Shown here: positions 45,701 to 57,700 of the stretch, piece by piece
Numbering within the stretch: the first letter of the stretch is position 1
Layout of the letters: each line of letters starts with the position of its first letter
Notes under the pieces: generated by a model
Told to the model about the DNA's origin: nothing
The model's input: only the letters and a program-made list of their open reading frames with translations
Database searches by the model: none
Translations under genes and position numbers: made by a program
Assembly: GCF_003672135.1 (NCBI RefSeq)
Contig: NC_039515.1
Location: 5,704,001-5,768,000 of the forward strand
Reading direction: 5' to 3'
DNA from: Ooceraea biroi
Taxonomy: Eukaryota; Arthropoda; Insecta; Hymenoptera; Formicidae
Length of the DNA stretch: 64,000 nucleotides

Positions 45701-48700
45701 ATGAACTCCTCACCCATCCCACAAACGATGATCAGGTCAAAAATAACGATCAAGCCATACAAGATTCCAACAAGCTTCATGACGTAACGTCCTGACGCCT
45801 CTGTTGCAGGACCTCTGTCCACCCACGGGAATATAGCAGGACAAAGATATTGCGCCGCCTAGGAGACATTAAAATTCATTAGCGTCATAATGTGATTACA
45901 GTGTCCTTTACACTAGAAAATCTTTCCCGTACATAATTAAATAAAAACGCTATTTCAATTCTGTGGCGCATTCAGGAGCATTTATTGCGTCTCCTCGAGT
46001 AAGACCACGTGAAAACGTGAAAACCTGAACGCGATAAGGGAGAAGTACTCCATCAACATGATTCTATCGTGATGAAGACCCTTATTCTACCGCGCTGTTG
46101 AATTTCGATCCTGATTATCCTACCTGCAGCCGGCGCTGCAGATAATTCAACGGCGGTCCTATAATTGGCGTGTTTCCGGGATACTGATGAGCGCTACCGC
46201 AACTCGAGGCGGCCGCAGCCGCGTGCACGCTGCCATAGAACTTGTTCTCCGTCCTGTCGCTGACAAGATACTGATCATCCTTGCCCAGCCCCACTTCGTC
46301 CTCCTCACCCCCGTACGTGTCGTCCGAATCCGGCGACGAGCTGTTGCATCTCCTCACCCTCCGTACCTGGAATTTTAATGCAGATCCCGTTGAGCACTCC
46401 CTCTTAGCCCGATTCTACATCTCGCTCGCTCATTAAATCCACTCTCGTCCGCTGTTACGTAACGTAAAGCGAAAGGAAATTTCAAGCAGGAAGCAAGAGA
46501 ATTTCCTGCGGTACTGCCATCTTAAAAATCGTAATGACAACGATAAAAGAAAATCTTTAGGTCGCCGTAATTCAAAGGAAGAAATTCACGGCGAGGCAAC
46601 TCGGAAAACGTTGCCTGCATTCACCAAGACGTAATCCAACCGAATCCGGAAGAAAAGACCGAGCGCGCGGAAGTAGGTCGACGTGTTTGTAAATCGTCGG
46701 CACGAAATTGTGAATAAAACTCGGAACCGCGGAGTCAACCGCGCGGCGACAGGGAAAATCCAATTTCCTGCTGCAAGGCAATTCCTGCGGAACGACGACG
46801 GAGGGTGTTTCGCGCCTTACCGTGATGCGCTGTCCATTGTTGGTGGCTGTGATCTCCGGCTGGGACGTCTGGACCGAGTTCAACGCGGTCGTAAGCTGAT
46901 CAGGCCTAAGCTCCTTGCCATAGGTCACTTGCCCGTTACCCTGCGTCTCCTTCGTCGGTGATCGACAGGGTGTTCGGAGGCTCTGCGGCAGCAGCTCCAC
47001 CAGGTTCGTCGAGTGCGGTTGGTACCGCAGTATCAGCACACAGGTGGACACCAGGGTGTACGCGAGCAGGGTACCTGGACAGGAAGCAGAAATCCAAGCA
47101 TCCTGACACGGCGAGCTTTCTCTGGGTTTCTCCACTTTCGCGCTTTCTTGGCATTTCAGTTGTACAATATTATTTTGCACATTATTGCATTATATTTTGC
47201 GCTTATGAATACACCGTTGAAAATTGTGCGTCCATATGTTAAAATTTTCTTGTGTTGCCATGTTTTGATTACTACTTCAATGTAAAATTAACATACAACT
47301 GATATGTTATTATTTTTATAACAATTTTATATGTTACATTAATGTTAACTTCATAACTTAACATTTTGTGTATGTCTCTTAGAGATGGAATATTATTTGA
47401 AATGCTTTTAACACAATAATTTTAAACAATCAACATGTCACAAAGTCAGTTTAACATTCTAAAAGAAGTTAAAGTAAATCTTCAAATAATCATGGACTTT
47501 GACATATAAAATAATCAAATTTACTAAAATTAAATGTTTCTATCAAAAATAATTTAAGTTGAAATAATTACTATCACGTGTTAATATAACATAAAAAGTA
47601 AATGTTCATATTGTACGAACGAAAATGTTCTATCAACTTTTCTGATGAGTTGTTGTAACTTCTCTTCCATGTAGTTTTCAATTACTTTGTATGTTATTTT
47701 TACATCACACTTAAAGTTACAATAACAAAAATAAATGTAAAGTATTGTGTTAATTACTTAACATTTCTAGTTTGTCAAGAAGTAACATATGACGAATGAG
47801 TTACTTCAACTTAAAATTTATAGTGGACTTTCTGGGACATGCAAAAAATGTTAAAATTAACATTTTATTTTTTACTGTGTATGAGGTATTGGGATCTACT
47901 TCGGTGAAGCGCAAATGTACATCTGATACGTGCAATTTTGCTAATGGATAATAATTATTTTTGTAAAAATACGAGCGAATAGGTGGCCAATCAGAATGAC
48001 AAGATCAGCATCGTAAAATGATAGATTGCGCGGCGCGTTCGCTCCATCATCCTCATCCTCACGAAGAGTGTTTCACGAGATTAAATTTCCACGGTGTTCT
48101 CGTAACTCGCACAACCAGGCGTTGGAAAATTGTTTCGGATAATGTCTTACCGATCGACATCATCTCCACCAACACTTCCAACTGGATCAGCAGCGCGGCA
48201 AAAGCGGCGCATATGCCGGAAGTTAGAGTCGCAACTGCGGGGGTGCCCGTCGCCGGCCAGACTTGGCTGAGCTTCCTGTGCGAGTAAACTCGTGTCATTA
48301 ATGTGATCGATTAATTAATTCTAACAAGTTCGTGATAAGTAAATCCTTTAAATCCTATCTTTATCTTATGAATTAAGAAATATCGATAAAAGACACTTTC
48401 TGTACTATAATAATAAAGCTGGATAATCAAATATGGGTAATTATTTAGTTTAACGGAGCAACCTCGGATGATCTTGACCTTGACATATATTATAGAGGTC
48501 ACCCTCCTGAGTGACCTTCAAAAGATTTTAGCCGTCGCTCATTGTTTATTAAAAAGTTATTAAAAAAAGCAGTTTAATGATTTTGCACGAATTTTCAACT
48601 GTCTACGCGAAGCAAGGACTTGAGTTTGACATATATTACAAAAGTTACCTTCCCGAATAACCCGCACTAGGTTTCACCCGTCGCTCGTTGTTTGTTAAAA

Positions 48701-51700
48701 AGTTATTAACAAAAAAGTTTAATGAATAGAGCATAATTTTACGATATCATATACGTTTACGAAAGAGTATATTTGATGGAATTTTAGCTTTAAATCAGAA
48801 ATAGGTTTGGGTTAGGTTATATTTTCCGAAACTGGAGCCCCGGACGCGGCGAAGCCCCTTCCCCCCGCCCTCCCGCGAAGCAGGCTGAAAAACGAGCGTA
48901 TATGTGTCCGGGGCTCCAGTTTCGGAAAATATAACCTAACCTAACCTAACCAGGCTAGATTAGATTAGGTTAGGTTAAATCACTTTCCTTCCTTCGTTCA
49001 TATTCGTCGTTTGTCTTTCAATATTCAAAATAACTACTATATTTTCGAAACTTCTTTGGTTAATAACTTTTTAATAAACAATGAGCGACGGCTAAAACCT
49101 TTTGAAGGTCACTCAGGAGGGTGACCGTGACGACATATGTCAAGGTCAAGGTCATTCGAGGTTGCTCCGTTAATCTAAATAATTACCCAAATATGTAATA
49201 ATTATTAGGTAACTAAGTAATCTGGGTCGCGTCTAGGATCCGACAATGGATCATACTAAACACATACTTATGACAGCGCAATATAGCTTGTCGCATATTA
49301 ATTTTATAGCAATAGCATTTTATAGGATAGGTAACTTTTAAAAACAAACATCAAAATTCCCCAAAACATCGCTATATCGAGTTGTATCATCATCTAAATG
49401 CGATTCGGATTGCTTAGTTAATGAATTAATATATTAATAATTCGATGATGAAAAGGTGAAAGTAATTACCGGAATATAAGGCCATCCTGAGCCATCGCAT
49501 AGACTATCCTAGGCATCGGAAACATACTGCCGAACATGGAGACCGTCAGGCCTGCCAGTGCACCGATGGCGACAATGTATTTGCATTTATATGCTCCGAC
49601 CTGGCCGAACATCTCCACCAACGCCGAATCCTGGTCGACCTGGTCGTAAGGAACTGAAACACGTAAAGAAACGTGAGGATGTACTGAGAAATGCATGTTA
49701 CAGTCCTTCCGCAAAGCCGGTCATCGTTCTTTGCGATTTCCACTCGCCACACGTAATCTTTGACAATATTCACCGAGACAAACAATATTCACACTCGCGG
49801 AAACAGTTGCGTTTTGCTCGATAAATTCAAATGTGCAATAAAATGAAACGTCGCTCGCTGGAATTGTTTAAACACGCGTTTCGATCGATAAACTGCAAAA
49901 CAACCGACTTGTGCTTAATAGTCTACCCACCAATCAGTGTCAGCACCATGCTGCTGGTGACGTAAGCGATGAGGATGATGATCAAGGACGAGACAATGGC
50001 GAGGGGGATGCTCTTCTTCGGATTCGTCGCCTCCTCGCCGGTGGTGGCTATTATGTCGAAGCCGATGAAGGCGTAGAAGCACGTCGCCGCACCGGTGAAC
50101 ACCTGACGGAGAGAAGAGACCGAACTCTTTCATTGCGTCGGACGGAATATTCGCGCGGTAAACCGATTTTCAACCCCGCGGTGGAGGGGCGCGGCATCTA
50201 ATCGGAATTGAAAACGCAATAGAACAGGATTTCGTGGAAAGGTGAAATAAAAATAGAAACTTAAATTAGAGTCGAGAATGGAGAGCTGTTGCTTGAAATT
50301 CAATTTCAGTCAGACGTCACGGTGCTTTTTTATTAAACTGCGAAATGCGCTCGTAGGGTTGATCGGTATCGAATAATAATAATACGGTGTTTGCGCATTT
50401 GGTGTGTTGCACGATTTAAAAACAACGCTTGTTTTGTCGGTTATGAGCGCGCGCGTATAAAGTAATTAAGCGGAAATCGATAAAAGCAGTTAATTATCCG
50501 ACGTGAATTGCCTCACCGCTATCAACCCCTCTGCTTCCTTGTCGGATTTGTTAAAAATGTTCCCCACGGATAGTACAGTATTAAAGTGTTTACATTTTCA
50601 AAGTCTGCTCCATGTGCTCATGAATTTCTGATGAGCTCCGGCTATCAAGTGAAGAAGGGGTAAGGGTGCAGGAGAAAGAAGAGGGCGAGTGCGAACATTT
50701 GAAAAAGGGATAACACACACTCGTATCAGCGTCAAAAATTAATCTAATACCGGCGTTATTAAAAGCATATCGCATTTTAAGATTATTTCCGCTCATGTGT
50801 GTGATACGTTTTAATTTATAACATTTGAACTTTATTCTTTAATAAGTGAAATTCTATTCATCATATTTGACGATGACATTTGTAATTATATCTCCAACAA
50901 CCCTCGACGAACAAAGTCCCATTGAGAAACTTGCACCAAAGAAAGTGAAGAAGGAAACAAAGAGAAAGTGCGCCGAGTAAGAGAGAGGAAGAGATGAAAG
51001 GAGATCAAAAGATCAACTGGATGGAGATGCCTAAATTTAAATTTTCGCTGGCAGCGTGGGATCGGGTGAGAGATTACGAGAGAACTATTTCCAAGGGTTG
51101 TGCCATAAATCTGGCGGGGGATGTGGGCGTCATGTAATCTGTACACCTCGTCTCATATACATCTCGGCCACGAGTGAGGCGAGCGCGCGCGAGGGTGCAG
51201 CACAAAAGCGCGGTTAAATTGCGGGTTAAAGTTTGGCGCAGATGCCGCAGATACACTGCTGAAATACTTTGTGAAACCTGAGTTTTCACCTCAGAATCTC
51301 GTCAGCCAAGTCAAGAAATCGCTCGCACGGCGAGACGCAAACGGCGCGATCTTGCAAACGTGTATCCGGAGAATGCCGAACGTTCGAAATCCCGTGCTTG
51401 AGAATTTCCGCGTTTGCGGAAACGAAAAGGACCGCGAAGGGAAGCCTGTGCAACTTTGCTCGACTTTTCAGACTTCCGAAATTCCGGTCATCGTATACTT
51501 TTATGTCGCGCGTCGTCAGTTAATTAATTGCTCGACCAGGAAGCATTCCGGCCTCGTAAAGGAGAAGGGCGACTAGTAAAGGGGAACGGTTGGATTCTAT
51601 TGGGTTGGCCAAAAAGTAATTGCGTTTTTTTTTATATAAATAAAAGGCGAATTTTTCATGGGAAACAAAAACTTTATTAAACAATATATTGTCCATTTTG

Positions 51701-54700
51701 TTTGATTATCTTTTGCCATTTTTCAGGCAACTTCATGATTCCGCGCTCAAAAAAGTTCTTATCTTTTTCAGCAAAAAACTATTCCAAGAACGATTTCATA
51801 TCCTCATCAGCAGTCAAGGTTTTACCATTCAAGGCGTTTTGCAAAGAACGAAACAAATGGTAATCTGATGGTGCCAGGTCTGGCGAATATGGTGGATGTG
51901 GTAACATCATGGTAACACATCCCATCCAAGCTGCAACAATTTTTCACGAGTGACCGAACTTGTACGTGGTCTAGCGTTATCATGGTGAAACACAACACCT
52001 TTGCGATTCACCAATTCTCGACGTTTCTGTTTGATGGCATCATTTAATTTATCCAGTTGACGACAGTATACGTCTGAATTAATGGTTTGATTCCTCGCAA
52101 GCAGCTCAAAATACACAATACCTTGAAAGTCCCACCAGACTGACAGCATAATCTTCCTTTGGTGAATATCTGCTTTTCAAGTGCTTTCAGCAGGTTCATC
52201 ACGCTTGCTCCACCATCTTTTTCGTTTGACGTTGTTGTAGACGATCCATTTTTCGTCGCCTGTTATCATGCGTTTCAAAAATCGATCATTTTCCTCACGT
52301 TTCAAAAGAGAATCGCAGATGTCAATACGCTTAGTGAGATGAATTTCTTTCAGCTCATGTGGTACCCAAATATCGAGCTTACTAATGTATCCAAGTCGTT
52401 TTAAATGGTTTTCAACACTCGATTTCGATATGTCAAGATTCTCAGCAATCTCTCGTGTCGTTAAACGCCGATTCGAATCGATCAGTGCCTTTATTTTGTC
52501 ATCATCAATTTCGATTGGCCTTCCTGAGCGTGGTGCATCTTTCACATTAAAATCTGCAGATCGAAATTTAGTAAACCAATTTTGACACTGCCGCAGTTTT
52601 AAAACATCTTCGCCATATACATCACATAACTTTTTATGAGCTTGCACAGCGTTTTTCCCTTTTCGGAAGTAACAAAACAAAATATGACGAAAATGTTCTT
52701 TTTGATTTTCCATTTTGAAATCGACGGCAAACAAACAATTGTTAACGAAATCGTGTACTTTCTTTTTCTAAAACAAGCTTGAACCGTGAGTTGTTAACCT
52801 ACATAATGAATTTGCGGTTTAGAATGAAGTTAGTCACATTTTAAGACATGTATGTCCATCTATTGGAAAAAAACGCAATTACTTTTTGGCCAACCCAATA
52901 TAAAGGCGGTAAAAGCGTAGGACATTGAGGAAGGACATCGGGGAAGATTCCTGAGGAAGCTCGTGAATCTTTCAGCAGGACAGCTGACCCTGTTTGGCTG
53001 TTCCACACGTTATTCCTCTATCCCTCCATTACGCTCGCCCGACTATTTCTAAATATTGCCCCATCGTGGAAAACAACGTTTACTTTATTACATCCAAAAG
53101 TTATGCGACTATACAAAGGAGACAAGAACCAAAATTCCATTTCTAAATGAAAAGTAGAAAGCAAACTGCCGGTTCCGTAATCTCTGAGTAATTTTAATCC
53201 ACACGTTCCTGAAATCCAAGTACTTCCTTGGACGAAAAATAAGTGGGGAGAAAGAAGGAAAAGTCGTAAATTTTGTTGATGGTTCGTTATCGCGAAATTT
53301 AGTGACTTTTCGAGGTAAATTACGTGCCGTTAAATGAAGCAGTTGCTAAATTAAAAAAACATTGTAACGAGCCGCGTCATCGCGAGGGAGGCGGCCTCCC
53401 TCCATCCATTGCGCTTATCTTACCCGCGCTTTTAGCAGACACAAGAGATTCAGATTAGATCTCTTGTCATACTCTGTAAAGAGAAGAGTTTATTCCGGGA
53501 TTTTATGTACTACTTGGTGCTATTACTTTTTTGTACTTTGTACTATTTACGAGAAAATCCTAAAGTCCTCAGAAACTACGAGATACGACTACGTCAACGA
53601 GTACAAATGATTCAAACATCAGTATTCCCGGCATGTAAATGCACCTTTAAACCCTGCGCAAAGTGCAGAACATGAGCATGAACAATATTGGAGAAGCTTG
53701 GCGCTTCTCTTGAAAATATCGCGGCGCGACTGGAAACGTGGATTGCACACCGGAAGGCGGGGGATAAATCTTCGGAGAGCCGGCGCTAGAAAGTCGGCGG
53801 CGCATCCTCGTATTGCATTTCGTCTGATTGATTTATTCTCCGATTTCGACGAGAGCTGCGCCCGCGAATGGAACTCTCAGAGATCAACTGAACCGCAAAC
53901 AATAAACAAGCGTACTTCGAAATTCGAGAACAGGAAGTCGAGGAGGAGAATAAAATGGAGCAACATCAGCTAACGTTCCGGAAACGGAAACGTTCTGAAA
54001 AATGGCAGAACACAAGATAATTAAAAATCTAAAGTTTTAGATATGCCATGCTGTTCCGAAAAGAAAAGAAATAAACATGAACTTTGCGAGAAATCTGTTA
54101 GATATATGTAAAAATTTTAATCATCTTTTGCATGTTTTCACTTTTTAGATGCATAATACACAGTAAAAAATAAAATGTTAATTTTAACATTTTTTGCATG
54201 TCCCAGAAAGTCCACTCTAAATTTTAAGTTAAAGTAATTCATTCGTCATATGTTACTTCTTGACAAACTAGAAATGTTAAGTAATTAACACAATACTTTA
54301 CATTTATTTTTGTTATTGTAACTTTAAGTGTGATGTAAAAATAACATACAAAGTAATTGAAAACTACATGGAAGAGAAGTTACAATAACTCATCAGAAAA
54401 GTTGATAGAACATTTTCGTTCGTACAATATGAACATTTACTTTTTATGTTATATTAACACGTGATAGTAATTATTTCAACTTAAATTATTTTTGATAGAA
54501 ACATTTAATTTTAGTAAATTTGATTATTTTATATGTCAAAGTCCATGATTATTTGAAGATTTACTTTAACTTCTTTTAGAATGTTAAACTGACTTTGTGA
54601 CATGTTGATTGTTTAAAATTATTGTGTTAAAAGCATTTCAAATAATATTCCATCTCTAAGAGACATACACAAAATGTTAAGTTATGAAGTTAACATTAAT

Positions 54701-57700
54701 GTAACATATAAAATTGTTATAAAAATAATAACATATCAGTTGTATGTTAATTTTACATTGAAGTAGTAATCAAAACATGGCAACACAAGAAAATTTTAAC
54801 ATATGGACGCACAATTTTTAACGGTGTACATGCAATATAATTTAGTCATCAAAATATTTGCATTTACTATTGTTTTTCGAAGTTACGTTTCTCGTTCATG
54901 ACATGTGACGTTTTATAAACTTCGATGCCTCTTCAAAAACGAGTAAAAAAGCGAGAATTTAAAGTTTAAATAATAATACCAGAGTGCTGAAAAAAAGACT
55001 AAAACTTTTGCATACACCTAATACATCTATCTGCAGCTTCTTTCTGACTTCTGGTCCTCCATCTTGCCCGACAACTTATTCAATGTATTTGCGCACGGGG
55101 GTTTACCTTCCTTTCACATACTCGCGATACATCTTCCTTGCGGATCGTAACTGTCGTACGTAGAATTCGCTAGCGAAATTTCGCCACGATCCGACGCCTC
55201 AGATTGAGGGTACTCCTTCGGTCCGGAGGCTTTAACGGACGTAAGGTGAGGGGTCAGGCGAGTTAGACGATGTCACAAAAAAGCCCGAGCTATTTTCTCC
55301 TTGCCCTCGCGGTTACGAGAGCGTCTACTAGGAGGAGTCCTCCCGAGCCCAGTGTCTTCCTCTTTTGAGCCGGCAAAGAGGGTCTCCCTCTGTTGAGACG
55401 ATGGATCTCTCCGCTTTTCGGAGATTCACGGAGCCGCGTAATAATCCTGTACTAATATTTAGCATCCCGGAGGGTAAACGCCGCTCATAGATGGTTTAAC
55501 AAAAAGTCAACGCTTAGAGTTGCGCCGATGATGATTTTTTACTTCCGAGCTGTCTCTCACTTCTCAATATACGAAATTTATCCTGCTACAGGCGAGTGTA
55601 TACAGGAATTTCAGTTCCTCTTTCATCACTTTAAAAAAAATTACTTAAAATTAAAATACGTTCTTTCTTTCGTTCTTGATAAGAATAGAGTTCCTCTTAA
55701 ACAGAAGATACACGGAATTTGCACAAAAACATTATGAACTCCATAACTCCGATTCTGCGAGACGCAACTGGAAAAAAATTCATTAGAAGCGATGACCAAG
55801 GAAGGCATATACTCGAAGCAGGGAAAAACGCTCATATGTCCCTGAGGAATTGCGAGTCATTAATTTTGACGACATTCCGCGTTAGTAATACGATCGCGGG
55901 CGATCGGAAAATCGATCCGCATGTCGCGAGGCGGATTAAACGGTCGCTGGCATCCGGTTAGTGTGGTAGCTCGTGAACAGGATGTTCCGCGAGTAGTTAA
56001 GGGACACGTAGGCATCGCATATGATCCGTAAAAGTCAAAGGTACCGGCACGTGCGGACACGTGCCCGATATTGAGGATTGTCGACGCCAAGAGGGGTTCA
56101 TTCGGATGGAGTAAATATGTATGCAAATGTTTGTCTTTTTTTCAGCGCTCTGGTATTATTTAAAGTTTAAATAACTTTTTTATGTTTTCAAGAATTGATA
56201 TCAAAGTTGCAAATCGTGGAAAGGAAGGACAAATATTTTGATGACTAAATTACATTGCACATATTATGCACTTAAAACACGAAAACGAAAACAAAAATTA
56301 ATTAAAACTTTTGCATATACACCTAATATTACATATATTACAACCCGGGAGAGAAGCATGCATAAAAAACGGAAGCACGTGTACGCAAAGTTAGACTAAA
56401 AAATTTAACTGAAATCATAAAAGCTCATTATATAAGTAGGTCGTTGCACAAGCTAGTTCAATATTTGTTCAGGTCATGGAATCGGACGTGGAGACGAACC
56501 GGAAGAAAATCAAGTGAAGTTTCATTCAACCTGCACGGCTAGATGAGTGGGATGGTGATACTTAGACGAGCGTGATTTATTCTTACTTCGCGAAATGATG
56601 TAACTTCTGAAATAGAATCAAGTGTTATTATTAGGAGTGTGATTTAGTTTTGAGGGTTTTGCAACAGATGGCTGTAGTGTCAGTTTGTTCCAATAGCTGT
56701 TTCCGATAACTGTTCTTTCTTACAGTGTTGACATTATCCATGACATTTAGTAGCATTATAGCAATAGATGCAATAACAGTCGTGTTTATTGTTTATATCA
56801 TCGTAAAAATGCAACTTCCGAAACAGCATTTTCGACATGCGTTGCTTTTGTTTTTTAATCAAAAGAAAACTGCGGCTGAGGGTTATAGAATTCTTGTGGA
56901 AACTTATGGTGATTCTGCCCCATCAATTAAGACGTGTGAATACTGGTTTAGACGCTTTAAAAGTCGTGATACTGATGTGAAGGACAAAGAACGCTCGGGA
57001 CAACCAAGAAAGCTTGAAAATGCAGATTTGCAAGCACTATTGGACGAAAATTCAACACAATCCACTTCAGAACTTGCTAGAGCATTAAATGTTGATCGTA
57101 CAACAGTTACCAAACATTTACATGAAATGGGAAAAATTCAGAAAGAAGGGAAATGGGTTCGACATCAATTATCGGAAAGTGCCATTGCGAACCGGTTGAA
57201 CATTTACATTTCGTTGATCGCCAGGCAAAAAAAGAAGAGTCATTTGTCTCGGATCGTTACTGGGGATGAAAAGTGGATCTATTTTGATAATCCGAAACGC
57301 AGAAAATCATGGGTGGATCCAGGCGAACCATCAACATCCACTCCGAGACGCAATATTCACGGTTGAAAAGTAATGCTCCGTATTTGGTGGGATAGTGTAC
57401 TATGAGCTGTTAAATCCGCATGAGACTGTCACGGCTGATCGTTATCGACACCAATTGTACAAGTTGAAGTAAGCATTGGACCAAAAACGACCACCAATTG
57501 CGAGTAAACGACGGAAAGTGATTCTTCTTCGTGACAACGCTCGACCTGACGTTGCGTTATCAGTGAAACAAGCACTGTTAGAGCTTGAATGGGAAGTCTT
57601 ACTGCACCCCGCGTATTCTCCATGCGATTATTATTTGTTCCGGTCGATGCAAGACGCTTTAGAGGATACACTTTCATAATTTGGAAGAAGTGCGAAAATT

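Noticed and set aside
46572..47180. A single 202-codon minus-strand gene
   Set aside because: Only 46821-47074 is coding. The ends run past a clear acceptor and donor of the transporter exon into intron.
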